This document shows, piece by piece, positions 9,038 through 16,580 of a stretch of 64,000 nt of DNA. The position numbers and the translations under genes were made by a program. The stretch is from Bacteroidia bacterium (GTDB lineage: Bacteria > Bacteroidota > Bacteroidia > Chitinophagales > Chitinophagaceae). Below the pieces are notes generated by a model. The model was not told the origin of the DNA and did not search any database. It was given only the letters and a program-made list of their open reading frames with translations. The stretch's first letter is position 1; the number at the start of each line of letters is the position of its first letter. The DNA lies in the NCBI GenBank assembly GCA_030426665.1, contig JAUHYD010000008.1, forward strand, positions 1-64,000, given 5' to 3'.

Positions 9038-9754
9038 ATGCAAAAAAGAATTTTAAACCGTACAACCAATCTGATTATCGTACTGTTAGTTGCGCTAAGT
9101 TTTAGTAGTAACGGGCAGGACATTGTGAAAATAAGAAACTACAATTTCACTTCTTATTTTTCTAAATCGCAGCATATTCCTGTTTTGGTTATTTACTCTC
9201 TTACTCCGGACTATTTCAACTGTTCCAGACTAAGGGGAAATCATAATATCACATTGAGTACAGACCCGCAATTGACAGATGCTTCTAATCTTGAGGACGA
9301 TTATAAAACTACATTGTTTGAGCCTGCTCACATGATGTCTCCTGACGAAAACAATTGCGACAAAGACGCCTATACAGAGAGTTTTTACTTCACAAACATT
9401 ATGCCTATGCCAAAGAATCTGCACGCAGGACTTTGGGAGAAATTGCATAGAAAGGAAATGTTTAAAGCAAAGAAATACAAGAAAGTAAAGGTGTTTGCAG
9501 GAACTGTTGGTCGCAACTGGGTTATCGGGCACAACAACAACGTAATTGTTCCTGAATGGTGCTGGAAAGTAATATACATACCAAGTACAGACGAGTATCT
9601 GTGCTATCAGTTCCACAACATAGAGCCATACAATCCGAAAGACAATCTTGCTAACCACAAGGTAGACATTAACACAATTGAGTCTTTGGCCGGTGTTCGT
9701 TTCGTAAACGGAATTATCTCTTCCTCTTACGTAACAGCTACCCCTAACAACTAA
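9038..9754 (+). CDS. secreted DNA/RNA non-specific endonuclease family protein
   Basis: A 238-residue protein with an N-terminal signal segment (hydrophobic residues 11-24, then SNGQ). The middle matches the beta-beta-alpha-metal nuclease fold of the Serratia nuclease type: EPAHMMSP (95-102) sits where DRGHLAP is expected, keeping His98 as the general base; FYFTNIMP contributes Asn120, and NLHAGLWEKL contributes Asn127 (metal ligand position) and Glu134. VFAGTVG and the following strand pattern also fit. The Asp, Arg and Gly of DRGH are replaced by Glu, Pro and Ala, so activity is uncertain. It would degrade nucleic acid in the periplasm or outside the cell. Confidence 0.75.
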   Translation: MQKRILNRTTNLIIVLLVALSFSSNGQDIVKIRNYNFTSYFSKSQHIPVLVIYSLTPDYFNCSRLRGNHNITLSTDPQLTDASNLEDDYKTTLFEPAHMMSPDENNCDKDAYTESFYFTNIMPMPKNLHAGLWEKLHRKEMFKAKKYKKVKVFAGTVGRNWVIGHNNNVIVPEWCWKVIYIPSTDEYLCYQFHNIEPYNPKDNLANHKVDINTIESLAGVRFVNGIISSSYVTATPNN

Positions 9755-9770
9755 TAACGCTTAGCTATAT

Positions 9771-9820
9771 GATAAGGCATAAAAAAACCACCGATACCGG
9801 TGGTTTTTTTATGCCTTATC
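9771..9820. terminator. bidirectional terminator, perfect 23-bp stem
   Basis: Arms 9771-9793 and 9798-9820 are exact reverse complements around a 4-base loop ATAC. The core CCACCG/CGGTGG is flanked by runs of seven A and seven T, so it works as a rho-independent terminator in both directions. It lies between the convergent nuclease and PLP-enzyme genes. Confidence 0.95.
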
Positions 9821-9835
9821 TGTAATTCAGTTTTA

Positions 9836-10990
9836 CTACCCGATTGCAACTTTCAGATCTTCTATTAAGTCTTCTGCAGCTTCTACGCCAACACTTAATC
9901 TGATAAGAGAATCATCCAGACCGTTTTTGATACGTTCTTCGCGAGGTATAGCTGCGTGTGTCATGGTAGCCGGATGTCCGATAAGCGACTCTACACCGCC
10001 AAGCGACTCTGCCAATGCAAACAACTTGGTTTTGCTGATAATGTCCAGGGCATCGGCTTCGCTGCCGCTTTTCAGCGCAAATGACACCATTCCACCGAAA
10101 CCACGCATTTGCTTCTTAGCAATGTCGTGGTTAGGATGCGTTTCTAAGCCTGTCCATAAGACTTTAGCAACCTTAGGGTGCGTACCGAGGTAAGCGGCAA
10201 TAGCTGCGCCATTTTCGCAATGACGCTGCATGCGTAAGTGAAGCGTCTTGATACCACGCAATACCAACCAACAGTCGTGCGGACCAGGCACGGCACCGCA
10301 GCTATTCTGAATAGCTGCCAGGCGGTCCTTCAACTCGCTGCTATTAACTACCAATGCACCCAACACCACGTCGGAGTGACCACCCAGGTACTTCGTTGCC
10401 GAATGCAGTACTATATCTGCACCAAAATCAATCGGGTTTTGCAAATAAGGTGAGGCAAACGTGTTGTCACAAACCAAAATCAGGTTGTTCTTCTTAGCTA
10501 TTTCTGAACAAGCAGCGATATCAATAATGCTCAACAATGGGTTCGTTGGCGTTTCTATCCATATCATTCTGGTATTTTCATTTACATAGTTGCTGATGTT
10601 TGCAGCATCTTGCATCGAAACAAAATGAAACTTAATTCCGTAAGGACCAAATACATTCTTCATTATGCGGTAGGTACCACCATACAGGTCATTAGAGACA
10701 ATCACCTCGTCGCCCGGTTGTAATAATTTAATCACCGCATCAGCAGCCGCAAGACCACTACCGAAGCAAAGGCCATGATTGCCATTCTCTATCGCCGCCA
10801 GTGAATCCTGAAGTGCTGTACGGGTAGGATTATGCGTACGCGAGTACGCATACCCTTTGTGCTGCCCCGGCCCGTCCTGTACATAAGTTGAGGTCTGATA
10901 AATAGGTGTCATAATAGCACCTGTTGTGGGATCCGGAGACACACCTGCGTGTATCATCTTCGTTTCTAACTTCATGTTCTTATTATCCAT
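9836..10990 (-). CDS. metB: cystathionine gamma-synthase / gamma-lyase family PLP enzyme
   Basis: A 384-residue cytoplasmic enzyme of the Cys/Met metabolism PLP family, the usual length. The PLP-binding lysine is K200 in HSATKYLGGHSD; YSRTHNPT (49-56) supplies the neighbouring-subunit phosphate contacts, and CFGSGLAA and SNDLYGGTYR are conserved cofactor and substrate segments; ESLGGVESLIGHPA and the C-terminal RLSVGVE motif are also present. It joins a homoserine ester with cysteine in methionine synthesis, or splits cystathionine. Sequence alone does not separate synthase from lyase, so the symbol is tentative. It appears to be a single-gene unit ended by the terminator at 9771-9820. Confidence 0.88.
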   Translation of the reverse strand: MDNKNMKLETKMIHAGVSPDPTTGAIMTPIYQTSTYVQDGPGQHKGYAYSRTHNPTRTALQDSLAAIENGNHGLCFGSGLAAADAVIKLLQPGDEVIVSNDLYGGTYRIMKNVFGPYGIKFHFVSMQDAANISNYVNENTRMIWIETPTNPLLSIIDIAACSEIAKKNNLILVCDNTFASPYLQNPIDFGADIVLHSATKYLGGHSDVVLGALVVNSSELKDRLAAIQNSCGAVPGPHDCWLVLRGIKTLHLRMQRHCENGAAIAAYLGTHPKVAKVLWTGLETHPNHDIAKKQMRGFGGMVSFALKSGSEADALDIISKTKLFALAESLGGVESLIGHPATMTHAAIPREERIKNGLDDSLIRLSVGVEAAEDLIEDLKVAIG

Positions 10991-11257
10991 TATGCGATTT
11001 TATTATTGTCCATTGGCAGGGCGAATTCGCCCAAGCCCCGAAAATATACAACAATACCTACACACAAACGAGCGGGCGTAATAAACATGTATGACACCGG
11101 CAAAAAAATCTCCATTATTAGGAAACCTACAAATATAGAACTCGATTATACCGGACATAGATATCACCCGCTAACATACAAAGGCGTCAGGGGAGGTTTT
11201 GTAGAATCCCTGTTATTCATTCCGCAATTTGTGTTAATGGGTATCAAAGTATCAGAG

Positions 11258-11265
11258 TAGTTTTG
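11258..11265 (+). promoter_or_regulatory. -7 element of araC-type regulator gene
   Basis: TAGTTTTG matches TAnnTTTG. A weak TTA lies 21 bases upstream (11234-11236). Transcription would begin about 7 bases before the ATG at 11279. Confidence 0.45.
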
Positions 11266-11278
11266 TAAAAAATATAAA

Positions 11279-12187
11279 ATGGGCGAGCAAATAATTCATT
11301 CAAAATCCATTACTGAAATTAGAGCAGTGTTTGGCATGGATAAGCCAACACACCCGTTAATCACCATATTAGACACTCAAAAGCTTGCTTATGGCGCAGA
11401 AACTGTTGGCAAACGATTTTCCGCCGATTTGTATTGCATTGCTCTGAAAGATTCTAATTGCGGAATTGACTACGGACGAAATTCTTATGACTTTGATGAT
11501 GGTGTTTTAATTTTTACCGCGCCGAAACAGGTTATTACCGTAAAAAAGCCACAGGCACTAAACGAAGTAAAGGGTTGGATGCTCTACTTTCATCCCGATC
11601 TGATTAGAAATACCATACTTGGTTCAAAGATTGATTCTTATAACTTCTTCAATTATGAAGTACACGAAGCGCTGCATCTTTCCCAAAATGAACAAAACAC
11701 GCTGAATCAAATTGTACAACTCATTCAGTCTGAAATTAATGAACGAATAGACAATCACAGTCAACAAGTCTTAGTTTCTAATATCGAGTTATTGCTAAAC
11801 TACAGCAAACGATTTTATGAGCGACAATTCAATACCCGTTCCGCAAGCAATGTTGATATTGTATCAAAAGTAGAAACCTTATTAAAAAGCTATTACTCTG
11901 AAAACCAAATAATAGAGAAAGGGCAACCAAGTATTCAATATCTAGCTGACAAATGCCACCTTTCTACAAGTTATTTGAGTGACTTACTGACTAAGGAAAC
12001 GGGACGGTCTGCGAAAGACCACATCAATGATTTTCTGATAGAAAAAGCAAAGCATTTACTATTGAGCTCTACAGACTCCATAAGCGGCGTTGCTTATACG
12101 TTAGGGTTCAATTACCCGCATTACTTTGGTAGATTATTCAAACAAAAAACCGGCAAAACGCCGCAGGAATACAGGCAGTTGAATTAA
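11279..12187 (+). CDS. AraC family transcriptional regulator
   Basis: A 302-residue regulator. The N-terminal two thirds form a cupin-like effector or dimer domain (for example YGRNSYDFDDGVLIFTAP); the last 100 residues hold the double helix-turn-helix of the family: YLADKCHLSTSYLSDLLTKE for the first and SGVAYTLGFNYPHYFGRLFK with QKTGKTPQEYRQ for the second. It binds DNA in the cytoplasm. The two short-chain dehydrogenase genes immediately downstream are its likely targets; in such trios the regulator usually responds to a substrate of the enzymes, which here is inference. A hairpin terminator follows its stop codon, so the dehydrogenases need their own promoter. Confidence 0.92.
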   Translation: MGEQIIHSKSITEIRAVFGMDKPTHPLITILDTQKLAYGAETVGKRFSADLYCIALKDSNCGIDYGRNSYDFDDGVLIFTAPKQVITVKKPQALNEVKGWMLYFHPDLIRNTILGSKIDSYNFFNYEVHEALHLSQNEQNTLNQIVQLIQSEINERIDNHSQQVLVSNIELLLNYSKRFYERQFNTRSASNVDIVSKVETLLKSYYSENQIIEKGQPSIQYLADKCHLSTSYLSDLLTKETGRSAKDHINDFLIEKAKHLLLSSTDSISGVAYTLGFNYPHYFGRLFKQKTGKTPQEYRQLN

Positions 12188-12217
12188 AAATAAGGAAGCT
12201 CTTTTGCTTCCTTATTT
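12188..12217 (+). terminator. terminator after araC-type gene
   Basis: Arms 12188-12199 and 12206-12217 form a 12-bp stem (AAATAAGGAAGC / GCTTCCTTATTT) with a 6-base loop, ending in a T-rich stretch. Confidence 0.75.
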
Positions 12218-12314
12218 GTTTCTGCGATTTGTGTTTAACCTTCCCCTTTTTGTGTTCATTAAGCACGTTGATTGAGGAGATATTTGCTTCATTAAATCAT
12301 AAATCTCAAAAGAT

Positions 12315-13190
12315 ATGAAGCACAAAATATTAGTAACCGGAGCAAGTGGTGCCTTTGGTAGTTTAACTTGTATGCAATTAGCAGAAAACGGACATCAGGT
12401 TGTAGGGACAATGAGATCCATAAATGGCAAAAACGAGGCGATCGCCAATGAACTAAAATCGAGAGGTGTGGCCTTGGTTGAAATGGACGTGACCAATGAA
12501 GAAAGTGTAAATAAAGGTGTAGCGTCAGCCATTGAATTATTAGGTGGGTTGGACACTGTTTTCAATAATGCGGGAATCGGAGCAAATGGAATCCTTGAAT
12601 GCTTTACAATAAATGACCTTCAAAAAGTATTTGATGTAAACGTATTCGGTGTTCAAAGACTAATGAGAGCCGTATTACCACACCTTAGGCAACAGGGTAA
12701 GGGAACAATTATTCATACTTCCAGCTGTATCGGGAGGGTAACGACGCCTTTCTTAGCTGCTTACTCTGCTTCAAAATACGCATTAGAATCACTGGCAGAA
12801 GGTTACCGAGCCGAACTTTCCGGTTTTGGAATCGAATCTTGCATTATAGAGCCTGGTGGCTTCCCAACCGGCTTTATGAGTGGAATGATACCTTCAGGTG
12901 ATATAGAAAGAACTAACCACTATGGAGAAATGGCAAGCCTGCCTGAAACTTCTATTAATGGATATGTTGCCTACGTTGAATCAATTCCTGAACAAAGGCC
13001 CAAAAGAGTGGCGGAAGCCGTTGTGGATTTAGTCAACACACCCTTTGGCGAAAAACCTTTCAGAAATGTAGTTGACTTTTCAGGTTTAAAGCAACCCATT
13101 GAAACCTATAATAAAGCATTATGGGAAACAACAAAAGCGATATATACGGCTAATGGCGTAGCTAATTTACTAACTCTAAATAAAGACTAA
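12315..13190 (+). CDS. short-chain dehydrogenase/reductase (SDR), first of a pair
   Basis: A 291-residue classical SDR. The nucleotide-binding turn reads TGASGAFG (residues 7-14), a variant of TGxxxGxG in which the last glycine is kept; NNAGIG follows at about 89-94; the catalytic serine lies in HTSSCIG and the YxxxK pair in YSASKYALE. After IEPGGFPTGF there is a long C-terminal substrate-binding region. The enzyme would oxidise or reduce an alcohol/carbonyl using NAD(P)H in the cytoplasm; the substrate cannot be read from sequence. It ends one base before the next SDR gene, so the two form an operon. Confidence 0.9.
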   Translation: MKHKILVTGASGAFGSLTCMQLAENGHQVVGTMRSINGKNEAIANELKSRGVALVEMDVTNEESVNKGVASAIELLGGLDTVFNNAGIGANGILECFTINDLQKVFDVNVFGVQRLMRAVLPHLRQQGKGTIIHTSSCIGRVTTPFLAAYSASKYALESLAEGYRAELSGFGIESCIIEPGGFPTGFMSGMIPSGDIERTNHYGEMASLPETSINGYVAYVESIPEQRPKRVAEAVVDLVNTPFGEKPFRNVVDFSGLKQPIETYNKALWETTKAIYTANGVANLLTLNKD

Positions 13191-13191
13191 G

Positions 13192-14004
13192 ATGAGCAAG
13201 ACAATATTGATAACAGGGGCAAGTAGTGGAATTGGGAAAGCAACAGCAATCTATTTTCAAAAGCAAGGATGGAATGTAATCGCGTCTATGCGTTCGCCCG
13301 AAAAGGAAACAGAATTGACAACATTGGCGAATGTTCTGTTAGAAAAGCTGGATGTTCTTGATTTAAATTCTATCAATCAAGCCATTCAGCATGGAATAGA
13401 AAAATTCGGAAAAATTGATGTCCTTGTGAATAATGCAGGGTATGGTGCCTATGGTCCTTTAGAATCATTTCCACGTGAGAACATAATCAGACAGTTCAAT
13501 ACTAATGTGATTGGTCTGATGGACGTTACCAAAGCTATCATCCCTCATTTCAGAGAAAACAAAAGCGGTACAATAGTCAACATCTCGTCTATCGGTGGGC
13601 AAATGGCTTTTGCCTTGGGTTCACTTTATCATGGAACTAAATTTGCTGTTGAAGGCATTTCTGAATCGCTTCGTTATGAAATGGCTGAACTTGGAGTAAA
13701 AGTAAAGCTTATAGAACCCGGATTTATCGCAACAGATTTTGGCGGTCGCTCTTTTGATTTTCAAGCAGGCAACATTGAGGAGTACAACCCAATAATCAAC
13801 GCTTTAATGAAGCAATGGCAAAACCCAGACAACACCGTTTCCCCTCCGAATCTGGTAGCAGAAGTGATTTATAATGCTGTAACAGATGGAACCAATAAAT
13901 TGAGGTATCGTGCCGGAGAAGATGCGCATTTTCTGTTGGACAAAAGAAAGAGCTTGACAGATGAAGATTTCTTCGCAATGATGAGCAGTCAATTGGGTAT
14001 TTAA
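13192..14004 (+). CDS. short-chain dehydrogenase/reductase (SDR), second of a pair
   Basis: A 270-residue classical SDR with TGASSGIG (residues 7-14), NNAGYG (about 83-88), the catalytic Ser in NISSIGG and YHGTK as the YxxxK pair, then EPGFIATDFGG. It is clearly related to the preceding SDR but well diverged, so the pair is an old duplication or two recruited family members. The start ATG lies one base after the upstream stop (TAAGATG), which implies translational coupling. The pair may catalyse successive or alternative steps under control of the upstream AraC regulator; the substrate is unknown. Confidence 0.9.
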   Translation: MSKTILITGASSGIGKATAIYFQKQGWNVIASMRSPEKETELTTLANVLLEKLDVLDLNSINQAIQHGIEKFGKIDVLVNNAGYGAYGPLESFPRENIIRQFNTNVIGLMDVTKAIIPHFRENKSGTIVNISSIGGQMAFALGSLYHGTKFAVEGISESLRYEMAELGVKVKLIEPGFIATDFGGRSFDFQAGNIEEYNPIINALMKQWQNPDNTVSPPNLVAEVIYNAVTDGTNKLRYRAGEDAHFLLDKRKSLTDEDFFAMMSSQLGI

Positions 14005-14355
14005 TTTTCGTCCATTTTTTTCCTTCAATCTCCAGATAAACCCTCAATACGTCTTTCGATTCAACATTATCAGCTGGAGCAAATGAGTCGGGCGAAAGGA
14101 AAATAACAAATGATCGGGCATGTTCTTCAATTTGGTTAAGGACACTGCTTTATAGCTGACAGACATGAAATTCGTTTACTGTAATTAGCCACCAACCCCA
14201 ATGGTGGCTAATTTCGTTTTTTCGAAAATGCCGTAGAATCGGAAATTCACAAAAACCCGAACAGTTCTAAAAACACCAAAACCCACTCAATCTGAGCAGG
14301 TTTTGTGTGAAAGTTCTTAAATCTGAAGCCGAACTTCGAATAACTACAATTTGGT
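14005..14355. other. intergenic region after SDR pair
   Basis: About 350 bases without an intact gene. It holds the terminator at 14183-14222 and, on the minus strand between 14152 and 14005, an open frame without a start codon whose translation looks coding (contains HARSFVIFLSPDSFAPADN). That could be the remnant of a lost gene. Nothing else is recognisable. Confidence 0.5.
14183..14222 (+). terminator. terminator of the SDR pair
   Basis: Arms 14183-14194 and 14202-14213 form a 12-bp stem (AATTAGCCACCA / TGGTGGCTAATT) with a 7-base loop, followed by TCGTTTTTT. Confidence 0.8.
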
Positions 14356-15003
14356 TTATAGCTTTTTGAAGAGCCTCACAGATTGATCAAAAGTGCTGTT
14401 GTTGATAACATACTCGATAGTAGTATCGCCGGGAGTCATATTGATGAATCCGCTAGTACCTGACAAAACACCAAACTTAGTGTCCTGCTCTGGCATGCTC
14501 AAAGCTATATCCGATGTTTGTACAAAGTAGGCCGAAGTGATGTTAGTAGTATCCATTGTACCATTTGCACCCACATCGTTGGTCATATAAAATCCATTCG
14601 CCAGCTTTGTTATCATTACAGTATCGTCATTACCCATACGTGCATATAATCCGGAAAGATCGACAAGCGTATCTATATCTGTAACGGCAACATACAGAAG
14701 CTCCGATGCCATCATCCCATACTTATTCTTGGCAGTTGCATATACTTTATACGCATCAGCTACCGTATTGTCCAATTTACTCTGGTCATAAACTACGGCG
14801 CAATCTTCATGATAAAAAGAATCATAAGCAGTAGCTTCGATTGTCGGCAATACACCACCTACAGGAATACTGTAGTAATGGTTATCGGGCAATATGATGG
14901 TAGGAACAGAATGGTTATACAGCGTAGAAACCGACGATGCTTTCTTTTTACATCCTGTAAAAGCCAATCCTGCGAAAACCGATAATATCAATAACTTTTT
15001 CAT
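14356..15003 (-). CDS. SusC/D-associated lipoprotein
   Basis: A 215-residue lipoprotein with signal MKKLLILSVFAGLAFTGC and Cys18 followed by KKK. The N-terminal half of the mature protein looks like an Ig-like domain (residues about 33-110, containing SIPVGGVLPTIEATAYDS and YKVYATAKNKYGMMAS); the C-terminal half (about 115-215) is a second beta-rich domain. It is the third gene of the SusC-SusD operon, 24 bases after susD, in the place where surface glycan- or ligand-binding lipoproteins (SusE/SusF position) occur. A role in capturing the transported substrate is inferred from position only. Confidence 0.8.
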   Translation of the reverse strand: MKKLLILSVFAGLAFTGCKKKASSVSTLYNHSVPTIILPDNHYYSIPVGGVLPTIEATAYDSFYHEDCAVVYDQSKLDNTVADAYKVYATAKNKYGMMASELLYVAVTDIDTLVDLSGLYARMGNDDTVMITKLANGFYMTNDVGANGTMDTTNITSAYFVQTSDIALSMPEQDTKFGVLSGTSGFINMTPGDTTIEYVINNSTFDQSVRLFKKL

Positions 15004-15027
15004 TCTCTGATTTGTTTATTTTTTCAT

Positions 15028-16557
15028 TTAAAGTACATCCCACCATACATTTTCCACTATAACCTTTTGCCCCGGGAACAATGAATTGGTAGCTGCTTCA
15101 GAAGCAGGATAAATGAATCTTGATGGATAATCATTACCAAGGTAACTGCTCCTTGGGACTATTAAGAAATCAGGGAAACCTGTCCTGCGCCATTCTGTCC
15201 ATGCTTCAAAACCCTGATTGCCACACATTGCAAACCACTTCTGTGTAATAATGAAACGTAATTTTTCGACCATAGAACCTGCAAACGGATAAGCGGTCCA
15301 GTAACCCGGAGCGATTCCCGCTGTTGCATCACCATTCACGTAGATATCATAGGCTGTAGCCGGAGTCACGCCCATCTGTGCAAATATTGCGTTTCCGTAA
15401 TAATCGAAACTTGCTCGTATACCCTGATAGAATAATTGACCATCATCGCCTGCAGTATAGCCTCTTGCTACAGCTTCTGCCTGTAAAAATTTACTTTCCC
15501 AGCTAGACATCAACATTACTGATGCATTTGCCGAAGCCATATCTGCAATATTTGCACCTACATATGTACTGGGAGTTGAGAAGGAACCTGAAGGTAGCGC
15601 AATATCATACTCACCTTGCTTTACTCCAACAATACCTGCAGCACCTACTGATTTGTAGAAAACAGAACTACGGTAATCGTTGTTGGCAGCCATTTCATCA
15701 ATACATGTTTTGCTACCAGCCAGCTGCTGCACGCTACCAATTGCGGTAGAGCTTAATTCGGCATAAAGAGGATTACTATTTCCGGAATTACTGCCATACT
15801 TTATTGCTGCTTCATCTCCGGAACCAATGAATACCGGATTATTTCTGAATAAAGTATCGATGTGACGTTCCGCGTAAATTGGATCTACGTCAGACATACG
15901 CAATAAAATACGTAACCTCAGTGTATTAGAAAATTTCTGCCACTTGCTCATATCGCCACCATAAACCAAATCATCAGCACCAGGACGAACGGAACCGCTC
16001 AAGCCGAGCAAACTGTCAGCTACATCCAGATAGGCTAATATGCCTCTGTAAACTACACGTTGAGAATCGTAAGGAGGGTTAACGATATGCCCGTCAGGAT
16101 ATTGACCTTTAAGGGCATCGGTAAATGGTACGTCTCCCCAGGCATCTGTAACTGCCTGATAGGTATATGCCTGCATGAGCAAAGCGATAGCCTGATACTG
16201 ATCGTTGTGTTGCGTTTCAGCAAGATTGTACAACTGATAGAAGTTTTCTGCTCCTGCGTATAAGTTAGCCCACGGTGTAGAAAAAGCTTCAGGTCCGGGT
16301 TTGAATTGCTCAAAAGGCACATACTCGCTACCATCCGGCGACTGTGTCCAGAATTGTGCCCAGATAGAACCGTTTATTTCTAAATCTGTACCTACCGCAG
16401 AACCAAGATATAACTGAGCCGCAGGCAAGAGGTTTTCAACCCTTGCAGTAGTAGCTGCATTGGGGTCCGTATTTACATCAAGGTATTTTTTACACGACGA
16501 AACTCCTAAAGCAAGTCCTGCAAAAGCGGCTACAATGATTTTCTTATTTAGTGACAT
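15028..16557 (-). CDS. SusD/RagB-family nutrient-binding outer-membrane lipoprotein
   Basis: A 509-residue protein with lipobox GVSSC at about residues 18-22, then KKYLDVNTDPNAAT, the hallmark start of SusD-like proteins of the SusD-like_2 group. The rest is alpha-helical with TPR-like pairs and Trp-rich stretches (for example WAQFWTQSPDGSEYVPFEQF), and the C-terminal region contains QKWFAMCGNQGFEAWTEWRR, conserved in the family. It sits as a lid on the partner SusC channel and hands over substrate. The gene begins 23 bases after susC. The actual ligand is not evident; no glycoside hydrolase, protease or sulfatase lies in the operon. Confidence 0.93.
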   Translation of the reverse strand: MSLNKKIIVAAFAGLALGVSSCKKYLDVNTDPNAATTARVENLLPAAQLYLGSAVGTDLEINGSIWAQFWTQSPDGSEYVPFEQFKPGPEAFSTPWANLYAGAENFYQLYNLAETQHNDQYQAIALLMQAYTYQAVTDAWGDVPFTDALKGQYPDGHIVNPPYDSQRVVYRGILAYLDVADSLLGLSGSVRPGADDLVYGGDMSKWQKFSNTLRLRILLRMSDVDPIYAERHIDTLFRNNPVFIGSGDEAAIKYGSNSGNSNPLYAELSSTAIGSVQQLAGSKTCIDEMAANNDYRSSVFYKSVGAAGIVGVKQGEYDIALPSGSFSTPSTYVGANIADMASANASVMLMSSWESKFLQAEAVARGYTAGDDGQLFYQGIRASFDYYGNAIFAQMGVTPATAYDIYVNGDATAGIAPGYWTAYPFAGSMVEKLRFIITQKWFAMCGNQGFEAWTEWRRTGFPDFLIVPRSSYLGNDYPSRFIYPASEAATNSLFPGQKVIVENVWWDVL

Positions 16558-16580
16558 ATAAAACTATTTATATTTTTGAT

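Noticed and set aside
11006-11260. An 84-codon plus-strand frame upstream of the AraC gene
   Set aside because: No recognisable domain, basic and irregular composition, and it overlaps the promoter element of the AraC gene at 11258-11265.
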